Of a DNA stretch of 64,000 nt, positions 42,812 to 51,651 are shown piece by piece. The translations under genes and the position numbers were made by a program. The notes under the pieces were generated by a model. It saw only the letters and a program-made list of their open reading frames with translations. It did not search any database and had not been told where the DNA came from. The DNA is taken from NCBI GenBank assembly GCA_045123575.1, contig JBGVKG010000005.1, positions 1-64,000 on the forward strand, read 5' to 3'. Source of the DNA: SVEL01 sp045123575. GTDB lineage: Bacteria; Bacillota; Clostridia; Lachnospirales; Lachnospiraceae. Every line of letters starts with the position of its first letter. Position 1 is the first letter of the stretch.

Positions 42812-44434
42812 TTAGTTAAGTCGTGTAACACCTTCTGGTCTATAGTCTGGTAATAACTTAGGAGATACTACCTCTGGCTTAATACCAGCGTCATCAAGCA
42901 TCTTAGAGAACTCATCTACATGTGAAAGTGTAAGCTCTTTAAGCTCTACTTCCTTGCACTTAGCTCCTGCCTGCTGTCCTGCATTACGTCCGAATACGAT
43001 GATATCAAGGAGTGAGTTACCCATAAGTCTGTTTCTGCCGTGGATTCCTCCAACTGCCTCACCAGCTACATAAAGGTTCTCTACATCTGACATACCGTTG
43101 GCACCAATCTTGATACCACCATTCTGGTAATGAAGAGTTGGGTAAATTACGATAGGTACCTCTCTCATATCGATACCACATCTTAAGTACATACGAAGCA
43201 TACCAGGTAATCTCTTCTCTAATGTACCCTTACCGTGAATCATATCAATCATAGGAGTGTCAAGCCAGATACCCTCTGCCTGTGGAGTCTGAACGCCATT
43301 GCCTCTCTCCTTACACTCTCTGATGATACCTGAAGCTGCAACATCTCTTGTCTCAAGTGGATGCATGAATACCTCACCATCCTTGTTTACGAACATAGCG
43401 CCCATAGAACGAACCTTCTCTGTAACAAGCGCACCGTAAATCTGAGCTGGGAATGCAACACCTGTTGGATGATACTGTAATGTATCCTGGTATAATAATG
43501 GAGCGCCTGCACGGTATGCAAGAACAAGACCATCTGCTGTAGCACCATAATGGTTAGATGTTGGGAATCCCTGATAATGCATACGTCCAGCACCACCTGT
43601 TGCAATAACAACAGTCTTAGCTCTAGCGATGAGGATTTCCTTTGTCTCCATGTTCATAAGAACTGCACCTGCAGCCTTACCATCTGTATCCTTGATAATC
43701 TCGATAGCTGCTGTGAAGTCGATTACAGGTATCTTTCTGTTGATAACTTCATCTCTAAGTACTCTCATGATTTCTGCGCCTGAGTAGTCAGCTGCAGCAT
43801 GCATTCTCTTACGAGATGTTCCACCACCATGAGTAGTGATCATTCTACCGTCTTCATCCTTATCAAATAATACACCTAACTTGTCAAGCCAGTTGATAGC
43901 TGAAGGGCCATCACAAACAAGCTTCTCAACAAGCTCAGGTACGTTTGCGTAATGTCCACCACCCATTACATCTAAGTAATGCTGTGCTGGTGAATCATTC
44001 TCCTTATCAGCAGCCTGGATACCACCCTCTGCCATCATTGTATTAGCATCACCGATACGAAGCTTTGTAACGATCATAACGTTAGCACCAGCCTCATTAG
44101 CCTCGATAGCTGCTGAAGAGCCAGCACCACCGCCACCGATTACTAATACATCTACGTCGAAATCAGGCTTTGAGAGGTCAAGGTTCATTCCCTTGATTCT
44201 GCTTTCACCCTGAAGTACTTCTACTAACTCCTTTGGAGCCTTCTGTCCTGCGTTTGGACCAACCTTAATCTCAGCAAAGCTATCAAGGTTATAATCTGGA
44301 TGGAATGCCTGAAGGAGAGCTGTCTTCTCATCAGCAGTCATACGCTTTGGCTCTGGACCATTAACACGTGCTGCTCTGCCTGCTTCTACCTTTTTAATAG
44401 ATTCCATCATTTCCGATGTATATGGTAAACTCAT
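42812..44434 (-). CDS. frdA: Fumarate reductase flavoprotein subunit (soluble type)
   Basis: 540 aa flavoprotein. The Rossmann FAD motif VLVIGGGGAGSSAAIEA is near residue 97. The active-site set typical of fumarate reductase/succinate dehydrogenase is present: HPTG (His/Thr), TEKVR with RD further on (catalytic Arg region), and HGRNRLMGNSL, matching the HGANRLGSNSL region. It should reduce fumarate to succinate with electrons from the FrdB clusters. The start at 44434 is set by GGAGG at 44442-44446; a longer frame overlaps frdB. No membrane-anchor subunit gene lies in the cluster, so the enzyme is predicted cytoplasmic, like thiol:fumarate reductase TfrA. L-aspartate oxidase is an alternative but lacks context. 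Confidence 0.9.
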   Translation of the reverse strand: MSLPYTSEMMESIKKVEAGRAARVNGPEPKRMTADEKTALLQAFHPDYNLDSFAEIKVGPNAGQKAPKELVEVLQGESRIKGMNLDLSKPDFDVDVLVIGGGGAGSSAAIEANEAGANVMIVTKLRIGDANTMMAEGGIQAADKENDSPAQHYLDVMGGGHYANVPELVEKLVCDGPSAINWLDKLGVLFDKDEDGRMITTHGGGTSRKRMHAAADYSGAEIMRVLRDEVINRKIPVIDFTAAIEIIKDTDGKAAGAVLMNMETKEILIARAKTVVIATGGAGRMHYQGFPTSNHYGATADGLVLAYRAGAPLLYQDTLQYHPTGVAFPAQIYGALVTEKVRSMGAMFVNKDGEVFMHPLETRDVAASGIIRECKERGNGVQTPQAEGIWLDTPMIDMIHGKGTLEKRLPGMLRMYLRCGIDMREVPIVIYPTLHYQNGGIKIGANGMSDVENLYVAGEAVGGIHGRNRLMGNSLLDIIVFGRNAGQQAGAKCKEVELKELTLSHVDEFSKMLDDAGIKPEVVSPKLLPDYRPEGVTRLN

Positions 44435-44447
44435 CTTCACGTCCTCC

Positions 44448-45122
44448 TTACTTCTCGATTTCTCTAGTGTTGTACATTTCCTTAAGCTCCTCAAGTGGCT
44501 TAGCCATGATAGCTTCGATTAATGCCTTACACTCGCCATCTTCTATCTCTTTTACTCTCTTTGTTAAGTGCTCAGCCTCTGGTCTGATGTACTTACCTGT
44601 AAGTCTTCTTGCAAGAAGAGCTACCTGAGGATGTGAGATACCTGCTGGACAACGTGATGAACAAACACCACACATTACACAGTCAAATGAAAGCTCTGCA
44701 CACTGCTCATATTCGCCTCTCTGTGCGTGAGCTATGTACTGCATAACATTAAGCTGCTGTGTACAAGCCTTTGTACAAGCGTTACATCCGATACACTTGT
44801 AAATCTCTGGATAGAGTTGCATCATAATCTGCTCTGTTGGCTTAATCTCTGTGATATCATAAACCTTCTTCTCAAGTGGGAAGAATGGTAATGTAGCTAC
44901 ACACATACCATCCTCAACCTGTGTTGAACAAGCGAGACAACCGTGTAACTCTACCTGACCCTTAAGTCTATAAATTGTAGCACATGCACCACAGAATCCG
45001 TTTCTACAGCCACAGCCACGTACTAACTGGTAACCAGAGTACTCAAAAGCTTCCATAATTGTTAAGCTAGCTGGTACTTCGTACTCTTTACCATACAAAT
45101 ATACTTTAACCATATCTGCCAT
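44448..45122 (-). CDS. frdB: Fumarate reductase iron-sulfur subunit
   Basis: 224 aa. The N-terminal [2Fe-2S] domain has Cys in GCGCRNGFCGAC and HGCLAC; the C-terminal half has two Cys groups, CIGCNACTKAC and CVMCGVCSSRCP, typical of [4Fe-4S]/[4Fe-4S] or [3Fe-4S] clusters. It carries electrons to FrdA. Unlike methanogen TfrB it stops before any CCG domain; that part is a separate HdrB gene in this operon. It begins 24 bases after flxA, with AAAGGAAA upstream. Confidence 0.92.
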   Translation of the reverse strand: MADMVKVYLYGKEYEVPASLTIMEAFEYSGYQLVRGCGCRNGFCGACATIYRLKGQVELHGCLACSTQVEDGMCVATLPFFPLEKKVYDITEIKPTEQIMMQLYPEIYKCIGCNACTKACTQQLNVMQYIAHAQRGEYEQCAELSFDCVMCGVCSSRCPAGISHPQVALLARRLTGKYIRPEAEHLTKRVKEIEDGECKALIEAIMAKPLEELKEMYNTREIEK

Positions 45123-45145
45123 CTTTCTAATTTCCTTTCGTAACT

Positions 45146-46000
45146 TTAATACTCATTAGGTAACTCTTCAACCTGATCGTAACGGAATACTGGACCGTCC
45201 TTGCATACATACTTTGAACCGATGTTGCAACGTCCACACTTACCGATACCACACTTCATTCTAAGCTCGAATGTTGTGTAAATCTGCTCATTTTCAAAGC
45301 CCATTTCCTTTAAGCCCTGAAGTACGAACTTGATCATGATTGGTGGTCCACATACAAGAACTGTCTTGTCGTTAGAGAACTCAAGCTCCTTGAGGTATGA
45401 AGGTACGAAGCCTACATGACCATCCCAGCCTTCCTGCTCTCTATCGATTGTAAGATGGACGTTAACGCCCTCTGTCTTACACCATACTTCCTGTATTTCC
45501 TTTAACTGTACAAGATCATCTGCTGAACGTGAACCGTAGAGAATATCTACTGTACCGTAATCAGCACGATTGTCTATAACATAGTTAATAACTGAACGAA
45601 GAGGTGCAAGACCGATACCACCTGCTACGAAGAGCAAGTTCTTGCCCTTGAGCTCTGTATCAACTGGGAAATTATTTCCATATGGTCCACGAACTGTTAT
45701 CTGATCGCCCACTTCTAAGCTATGAAGACAGTCTGTTAAAACACCACACTTCTTTATACTGAATTCCTGGTATTCTTTATTTGTTGGAGAAGAAGTAATG
45801 GAAAACATAGCCTCTCCTACACCCGGAACACAAACCATAGCACACTGGCCTGGCATATGCTCAAATAACTTTCCACCCTCTGGAGCATTAACACGGAATG
45901 TCTTAACATCAGGTGTTTCCTGACGAATATCTGTGATAATACCAATCTGAGGTACTAAAGTATCGAGTGCATACTTATCATGACAGGTACATTCACTCAT
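45146..46000 (-). CDS. flxA: FlxA-like FAD/NAD(P)H oxidoreductase
   Basis: 284 aa ferredoxin-NAD(P)+ reductase-fold protein. It has an FAD-binding barrel (PGQCAMVCVPG; MFSITSSP), the NAD-binding GGIGLAPLRSVI and VLVCGPPIMI, and a C-terminal [2Fe-2S] motif CGIGKCGRCNIG...C as in PyrK/HdrL-type reductases. In the Desulfovibrio Flx-Hdr complex the homologue oxidises NADH and passes electrons to the HdrA core. Its ATG overlaps the flxB stop. NADH rather than NADPH is assumed from the family. Confidence 0.88.
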   Translation of the reverse strand: MSECTCHDKYALDTLVPQIGIITDIRQETPDVKTFRVNAPEGGKLFEHMPGQCAMVCVPGVGEAMFSITSSPTNKEYQEFSIKKCGVLTDCLHSLEVGDQITVRGPYGNNFPVDTELKGKNLLFVAGGIGLAPLRSVINYVIDNRADYGTVDILYGSRSADDLVQLKEIQEVWCKTEGVNVHLTIDREQEGWDGHVGFVPSYLKELEFSNDKTVLVCGPPIMIKFVLQGLKEMGFENEQIYTTFELRMKCGIGKCGRCNIGSKYVCKDGPVFRYDQVEELPNEY

Positions 46001-47034
46001 TATTTGTCACCTCCAAAATTCTTTATAACCTTAACGATATTAAGTGAAGATGGGCACTTCTCTACACAACGTCCACATCCAACACATGAATACATACCGT
46101 CATTGTTTGTTGGGAAATATACAAGCTTGTGCATGAATCTCTGACGGAATCTCTGCATCTGGCTATTACGGTTATTTCCGTGAGCCATCATAGTGAAGTC
46201 AGAGTACATACAAGAATCCCAGCATCTATATCTCTGAGTTCCGTTGCCTGTATTGTAATCCTTTATATCGTAGCACTGACATGTAGGACATACAAATGTA
46301 CATGTACCACATGCAAGACATGGCTTATAAAGTTCTTCCCAGTTAACAGCGTTGAACTTCTCCTCGAAGTGGTCACCGTCCCAGCCCTCAAGTGAGAGAT
46401 TTGAATATGGAAGCTTCTCAATAATAGCTGTGATAGCCTTCTTCTCTTCCTCTACCTTAGCCTCATCACCATCTGCTGTAAGTACACTAGAAAGCTCAGC
46501 TGTAAGAGCCTCGCCCTTTGCTGTAAGTGGCTTCCAATACATATCATCGCCTATCATCCATGTAGCAACATCTGCTATAGATGATGAAGGGTCAGCAGCA
46601 TCTATGCCAAAAACCTTACAGAAGCAGCTCTCTTCTGGCTCATGACAAGCCATAGCCACGATGATACCGTGATCTCTTCTAGCTGCATAGTATGTGTCGA
46701 TTGGATCTGCAAGGAATACCTTGTCTAATACTTCGATACCCTTTATATCACAAGACTTCATACCAAACACTACGAAATCCTGATCCTTTAACTTCTCTGG
46801 ATCAATCTTAATATTCTTGCCTTCCTTTGAACATGTATAAAGATTCTCACTCTGTGGGAAGAATACATCCTTAGGAGACTTAACTGACTTTAATGCGTCA
46901 ACATTTGGCTGGCACTCTTCAGTCCATGGTCCAAAGTTTACCTGTCCTGCTGTTTCAATAGGAAGATAAAGCTCCTTTGCACCTGCTATAGCCTGGAATA
47001 ATGCCGATAAATTTTCTTTTGCTATCTTATACAT
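46000..47034 (-). CDS. flxB: FlxB-like iron-sulfur subunit
   Basis: 344 aa. The N-terminal half (about 1-200) resembles the hydrogenase beta-like domain; the C-terminal half has two ferredoxin Cys groups, CLACGTCTFVCPTC (about 238) and CVGCGRCVEKCPSS (about 323), with extra Cys in RYRCWDSC. This is the 4Fe-4S dicluster subunit found with FlxA in Flx-Hdr loci and probably relays electrons between FlxA and the Hdr part. GGGGATA precedes the ATG. Confidence 0.82.
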   Translation of the reverse strand: MYKIAKENLSALFQAIAGAKELYLPIETAGQVNFGPWTEECQPNVDALKSVKSPKDVFFPQSENLYTCSKEGKNIKIDPEKLKDQDFVVFGMKSCDIKGIEVLDKVFLADPIDTYYAARRDHGIIVAMACHEPEESCFCKVFGIDAADPSSSIADVATWMIGDDMYWKPLTAKGEALTAELSSVLTADGDEAKVEEEKKAITAIIEKLPYSNLSLEGWDGDHFEEKFNAVNWEELYKPCLACGTCTFVCPTCQCYDIKDYNTGNGTQRYRCWDSCMYSDFTMMAHGNNRNSQMQRFRQRFMHKLVYFPTNNDGMYSCVGCGRCVEKCPSSLNIVKVIKNFGGDK

Positions 47035-47037
47035 ACA

Positions 47038-48012
47038 TTATCCCCTTTCTGATACTACACTTGGCTCAACATCATCAAATGTGAAGTTAGTAAGTGGTCC
47101 TCTAGAATCTGTATCTGCGCCTGCCTGGTATGCTCCGTAGAACTTCTCTATATCCTTAATGAACTTTCTGTTGAATAAGTGAAGTGGTATGCCCTGTGGA
47201 CAAACTCTGCTACACTCACCACAGTCTGTACAACGTCCAGCTACGTGGAATGCACGGATAATGTGGAACATCTTCTCTTCAAATGAAGTAACATTTGCCT
47301 TCTGTGCTGTATCATACTTTGTACTATCAAATACGCACTTTCTACAGCTACAAGCTGGACATACGTTTCTACAAGCATTACATCTGATACACTTAGAAAG
47401 TTCCTTCTGGAAGAATGCGAATCTCTCTTCTGGTGTCATAGCCTCAATAGCCTCAACCTGAGCGAATCTCTCTGCATCCTTTGTATCTCTAGACTCAAGC
47501 ATAACTTCATCTGATATCATATGCTCTTTGCCCTTACATACGTGGCATCTCTCAAGCATAGCTGATGCATATGTACAAGTCTTATCACCGTAAAGTGTCT
47601 TTACAGTTAATGTGTCGCAAGCATCTGTCATAGCAGCACCTTCGATGCTCTCTATACCCTTGATACCCTGCTCTTTGATCTTTTCTACTGAAAGCTTACC
47701 CTTACAGCCTACGCCGATAATGTATGCCTTCTCTCTGTCTACTCTATGCTCCTTAATAAGCTGATTGAAGCTGTATGTATCACATGGCTTTAAGAAAACT
47801 AATGTCTTTCCTTCAAGCTTTGATGCCTCTATCATGTACTTAGAAAGGTTTGCACCACAGAATCCATCATATACAAAATTGTCTAACTCTTCTGCACTGT
47901 TAAAGTAAGCTGGCTCTGGATTATATGACATGTCTCCGGCCTTCCAGCCAAGGACACGTGATACAGTTCCGTCAGCCAACAGCTCTTTAGCGCGATTAAC
48001 TAATTCCTGCAT
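47038..48012 (-). CDS. flxC: FlxC-like iron-sulfur subunit
   Basis: 324 aa. The N-terminal region (about 1-200) has scattered Cys including CHVC; two ferredoxin-type groups follow, CIRCNACRNVCPACSC (about 209) and CTDCGECSRVCPQG (about 262). It resembles its neighbour FlxB in overall plan, suggesting an old duplication. The start overlaps the end of flxD by 13 bases. The FlxB/FlxC names are assigned by order and may be swapped relative to other genomes. Confidence 0.78.
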   Translation of the reverse strand: MQELVNRAKELLADGTVSRVLGWKAGDMSYNPEPAYFNSAEELDNFVYDGFCGANLSKYMIEASKLEGKTLVFLKPCDTYSFNQLIKEHRVDREKAYIIGVGCKGKLSVEKIKEQGIKGIESIEGAAMTDACDTLTVKTLYGDKTCTYASAMLERCHVCKGKEHMISDEVMLESRDTKDAERFAQVEAIEAMTPEERFAFFQKELSKCIRCNACRNVCPACSCRKCVFDSTKYDTAQKANVTSFEEKMFHIIRAFHVAGRCTDCGECSRVCPQGIPLHLFNRKFIKDIEKFYGAYQAGADTDSRGPLTNFTFDDVEPSVVSERG

Positions 48013-48440
48013 CTTAAATCCTCCAATCTTACATTTGGTCCAAGAGAAGTAATCTTCTCTACGAACTCATTCATTGTTGTACTGAACTTAACACCCTCTG
48101 CAGCTGATACCCACTCAACACGAGTACGGCCGTTCTCAACACCGATGAAATCAAGCATTGAGAATAAAAGTGTCATTCTTCTTCTCGCATAGTAGTTACC
48201 TGTGCTGTAGTGGCAGTCACCTGGGTGGCAACCACACATGATAACACCGTCAGCACCCTTTTCAAATGCTCTTAATATGAACATTGGGTTAACACGGCAT
48301 GAACATGGTACACGGATAATCTTAACGTCAGCTGGATATACCAAACGGCTGCTTCCTGCGAGGTCAGCACCTGCGTAACTACACCAGTTACAGCAGAATG
48401 CTACAATCTTAGGTCTGAAATTTTCTTTTTCTATCGACAT
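48000..48440 (-). CDS. flxD: MvhD/FlxD electron-transfer subunit
   Basis: 146 aa MvhD/FrhD family protein with a [2Fe-2S] pattern: FCCNWCSYAGAD, VPCSCRV and GCHPGDCHY. In methanogens MvhD links hydrogenase to HdrA; in Flx-Hdr loci it links the NADH-oxidising part to HdrA. The gene overlaps both neighbours (10 bases with hdrA, 13 with flxC), a sign of tight translational coupling and complex assembly. Confidence 0.92.
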   Translation of the reverse strand: MSIEKENFRPKIVAFCCNWCSYAGADLAGSSRLVYPADVKIIRVPCSCRVNPMFILRAFEKGADGVIMCGCHPGDCHYSTGNYYARRRMTLLFSMLDFIGVENGRTRVEWVSAAEGVKFSTTMNEFVEKITSLGPNVRLEDLRCRN

Positions 48441-50419
48441 ATTGCATCTACCTCCGCTAAGATCTGTCTATTCGAGAAGCCCTGTAAATCCATAGCGCCT
48501 GATGGACATACTACTGTACATGCACCACAGCCCTGGCAGAGTGCCTTGTTGACATTTGCAACACGACGTGTCTCACGAATACCATGATCATTGATTTCTT
48601 TTGTCTCATATGTGATAGCTCCGTATGGACATACATTTGTACATGTAGAACATCCATTACACATAAGCTCATCACACTTAGCTGTACATGGGTTTGTAAG
48701 GAGCTTATCCTTAGCTAAGAGGCCTACTGCCTTAATAGCTGCTGCACCTGCCTGAGCTACTGTCTCTGGGATATCCTTTGGACCCTGACATACGCCTGAT
48801 AAGAATACACCTGCTGTTGGTGACTCTACTGGACGAAGCTTAGCATGCGACTCTGTAAGGAAGTTATTTGTATCAATACTTGCTGTAAGCATTGTTGCTA
48901 TCTTTCTTACATCTGGATTTGGCTCTATAGCTGCTGCTAATACAACCATGTCTGCTTCCTTGAGGATCTGCTTGTTGTCGATTAAGTCAACACCTTGTAC
49001 CAAAAGCTTTCCATCTGGCTGAGGTGCAACCTTACCTACCTGACCCTTGATGTACTTAACACCGTAATCTTCTACTGCTCTTCTATAGAACTCATCGAAG
49101 TTCTTACCTGGTGTACGAACATCTATATAGAATACTGTAACATTTACATCTGGATACTTATCTCTGATAAGCATTGCATGCTTTGCTGTATACATACAAC
49201 AAATCTTTGAACAATAGCTCTTGCCCTTTCCATCTGAACATCTTGAGCCAACACACTGGATGAATACCATCTCCTTTGGATGCTTTCCATCTGACATACG
49301 CTCTAAATGACCCTTTGTAGGACCTGCTGCGTTCATAATACGCTCAAGCTCAAGTGATGTGATAACATCTGGGCTCTGGCTATATGCGTACTCATCATAC
49401 TTTGAAACGTCAATAACGTCGAAGCCTGTCGCAACAACGATTGCGCCGTACTTCTGTGTTACGATCTCATCCTGCTGCTCGTAGTCAATAGCACCTGCCT
49501 GACATACCTTCTCACAGATACCACACTTACCTGTCTTGAACTTAAGACATGCATCTCTGTCAATAACAGGAACATTTGGTATAGCCTGTGCAAATGGTGT
49601 GTAGATAGCACTTCTATTGTTAAGGCCACGGTTAAACTCACTAGGTGTCTTCTTAGAAGGACACTTCTCCTGGCATACACCACAGCCTGTACACTTTGAC
49701 ATATCTACGCTTCTAGCTTTCTTTCTTATATCTACTGTGAAGTCTCCTACGAAGCCTGAAACCTTCTCAACCTCACTATATGTATAGATAGTAATCTTCT
49801 CATGAGAAGCTGCCTCCACCATCTTAGGTGTAAGGATACATGCTGAACAGTCAAGTGTTGGGAATGTCTTATCAACCTGTGACATTCTACCACCGATACT
49901 TGGTGTCTTCTCAACGATATCTACCTCGTATCCTGCATCAGCGATGTCTATAGCTGTCTGGATACCTGCGATACCACCACCGATAACCAGTGCTCTCTTT
50001 GTTACCAAGCTCTCACCTGGCTGAAGAGGTGCATTTAAATTAACCTTTGCTATAGCTGCTCTAGCTAAGATAACTGCCTTTTCTGTAGCCTCTTCCATAT
50101 CCTTATGTATCCATGAACAATGCTCACGGATGTTGGCGATTTCCACCATATAAGGGTTCAGTCCAGCACGCTCTGCGGCCTTTCTGAATGTGTTTTCATG
50201 CATACGTGGCGAACAAGAACAAACTACGATTCCTGTAAGTCCGTACTCTTTTATAGCTGCGTCTATCTTTGCCTGACCGGCCTCGGAACACATATATTGG
50301 TAATCTTCAGCATGAACTACGCCAGGCTCAAGCTTAACCATCTCTACTACTTTCTTTACATCAACAGTAGCGGCTATGTTACTTCCACAATGACAGACGA
50401 ATACTCCTACTCTCTGCAC
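48431..50419 (-). CDS. hdrA: HdrA, flavin-containing electron-bifurcating subunit
   Basis: 662 aa from a GTG start at 50419, eight bases after GGAGG; a TTG at 50434 lies in the ribosome site. N-terminal HdrA domain (VGVFVCHCGSN), FAD-binding GGGIAG (about 147), cluster Cys in TLDCSACILTPK, ferredoxin groups CTGCGVCQEKCPS and CGICEKVC in the middle, a thioredoxin-reductase-like part, and two C-terminal ferredoxin motifs (CNGCSTCTNVCP, CQGCGACTVVCP). In characterised complexes this flavin splits electrons between a low-potential acceptor (ferredoxin) and a high-potential one. Here the high-potential acceptor may be the fumarate reductase clusters. Confidence 0.93.
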   Translation of the reverse strand: MQRVGVFVCHCGSNIAATVDVKKVVEMVKLEPGVVHAEDYQYMCSEAGQAKIDAAIKEYGLTGIVVCSCSPRMHENTFRKAAERAGLNPYMVEIANIREHCSWIHKDMEEATEKAVILARAAIAKVNLNAPLQPGESLVTKRALVIGGGIAGIQTAIDIADAGYEVDIVEKTPSIGGRMSQVDKTFPTLDCSACILTPKMVEAASHEKITIYTYSEVEKVSGFVGDFTVDIRKKARSVDMSKCTGCGVCQEKCPSKKTPSEFNRGLNNRSAIYTPFAQAIPNVPVIDRDACLKFKTGKCGICEKVCQAGAIDYEQQDEIVTQKYGAIVVATGFDVIDVSKYDEYAYSQSPDVITSLELERIMNAAGPTKGHLERMSDGKHPKEMVFIQCVGSRCSDGKGKSYCSKICCMYTAKHAMLIRDKYPDVNVTVFYIDVRTPGKNFDEFYRRAVEDYGVKYIKGQVGKVAPQPDGKLLVQGVDLIDNKQILKEADMVVLAAAIEPNPDVRKIATMLTASIDTNNFLTESHAKLRPVESPTAGVFLSGVCQGPKDIPETVAQAGAAAIKAVGLLAKDKLLTNPCTAKCDELMCNGCSTCTNVCPYGAITYETKEINDHGIRETRRVANVNKALCQGCGACTVVCPSGAMDLQGFSNRQILAEVDAICR

Positions 50420-50439
50420 TGAGTTCACCTCCAACCTTT

Positions 50440-50835
50440 CTATCGACTATATCTTCTGAATGCACTCATAAGAAGCTGCTGTGGAAGATTCTCATCAACT
50501 AATGCTGGAATCTCCTCTGGGTTAAGCATTGCATTACCCTGCTGACGGATAAGCATCTGTCTTGCAGCGTCTACAATCTTACCTGGCTTAACATCTCTTG
50601 GGCAACGCTCGATACATGCGAAGCATGAAAGACACTTGCCTAATGACTTGCACTCCATAAGAGCTTCAATGTTTCCATCATTTACATATGATACAAACTG
50701 GTGTGGCTTAATATCCATCTCATTGAAAGATGGGCATGATGCTGAACACTTTCCACACTTCATACACATGTGTGGGCTAGCACCACTGATGTCGCAGATA
50801 GTCTTCTTCATTTCGTCCTTTGAAACACTACTCAT
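50440..50835 (-). CDS. hdrC: HdrC iron-sulfur subunit
   Basis: 131 aa with two ferredoxin-type groups, CMKCGKCSASCPS (about 22) and CLSCFACIERCPRDV (about 64), the classic HdrC layout. It carries electrons from HdrA to HdrB. AAGGAGGTG precedes the ATG and spans the end of hdrB. Confidence 0.92.
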   Translation of the reverse strand: MSSVSKDEMKKTICDISGASPHMCMKCGKCSASCPSFNEMDIKPHQFVSYVNDGNIEALMECKSLGKCLSCFACIERCPRDVKPGKIVDAARQMLIRQQGNAMLNPEEIPALVDENLPQQLLMSAFRRYSR

Positions 50836-50837
50836 GC

Positions 50838-51626
50838 CTACACCTCCTTAACGCCCAGTGCCTCTGCAAGTAATTCAGTAAAGTACTGAACTGGAAGCTT
50901 ATTAGCACTTTCGCTCTTATTTAAATTATACATACAAAGTGGACATGCTGTGATAAGAGCCTCTGCTCCAAATCCAGCAGCAGAATCCATGATTCTGTCT
51001 ACCATCTTTCCTGCCATCTCTGATTCTTTTAATGAAACATAACCGCCACAACACTCGTTACGGTATGGGTAGATAACAGGTGTTCCACCTAATGCCTTGA
51101 TAAAATCTTCGATAATTGAAGGATTCTCAGGATCGTCAAACTGTACAATCTTACTTGGTCTAAGTAAGAGACATCCGTAATACGCTCCTATTTTTCTACC
51201 ATTTAAAGGATTAACAACCTTTTCTTTAATCACGTCGAAGCCAACCTTATCGCGAAGCACCTCAAGATAATGAAGTACTGTTGTTTCGCCTGCGTATGGC
51301 TCCTCTAGCTCCATATAATTATTTGCTCTGGTGCGAATATCTTCAACATTTTTCATGTCGTCATTTGTTCTCTTGATAACATGATGACAAGCTGAGCAGA
51401 CAGTAATAAGATCCTGTCCCTTTGTCTTTGCTTCGTTCAACGCACGAACTGAAGAAAGCTTAGAAGCTATCTCATCAGTACCAAGTGGGTAAACGCCACC
51501 ACAGCACTGCCAGTTTTCGATCTCTTCGAGTTCGAAACCGAGTACTTTGGCACATTCTCTGGCATATTTATCCAGATCTTTTGCCTTTGTCTTCAGGGTA
51601 CACCCTGGATAATAGCTGTAAACCAT
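50838..51626 (-). CDS. hdrB: HdrB subunit with two CCG (noncubane cluster) domains
   Basis: 262 aa with both cysteine-rich CCG domains intact: GC...NWQCCGGV...CSACHH (about 9-85) and GC...NECCGGYV...CPLCMYN (about 155-240). In methanogens these bind the two noncubane [4Fe-4S] clusters that reduce the CoM-S-S-CoB heterodisulfide. This bacterium should lack that substrate, and no DsrC gene is nearby, so HdrB may instead reduce another disulfide or hand electrons to FrdB. TAGGAGG precedes the ATG. Confidence 0.92.
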   Translation of the reverse strand: MVYSYYPGCTLKTKAKDLDKYARECAKVLGFELEEIENWQCCGGVYPLGTDEIASKLSSVRALNEAKTKGQDLITVCSACHHVIKRTNDDMKNVEDIRTRANNYMELEEPYAGETTVLHYLEVLRDKVGFDVIKEKVVNPLNGRKIGAYYGCLLLRPSKIVQFDDPENPSIIEDFIKALGGTPVIYPYRNECCGGYVSLKESEMAGKMVDRIMDSAAGFGAEALITACPLCMYNLNKSESANKLPVQYFTELLAEALGVKEV

Positions 51627-51651
51627 AATGTCCTCCTAATGTATATATGCA

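Noticed and set aside
42812..44434. L-aspartate oxidase (nadB) as the flavoprotein
   Set aside because: It is paired with a dedicated Fe-S subunit and fumarase genes; no nadA or nadC is nearby.
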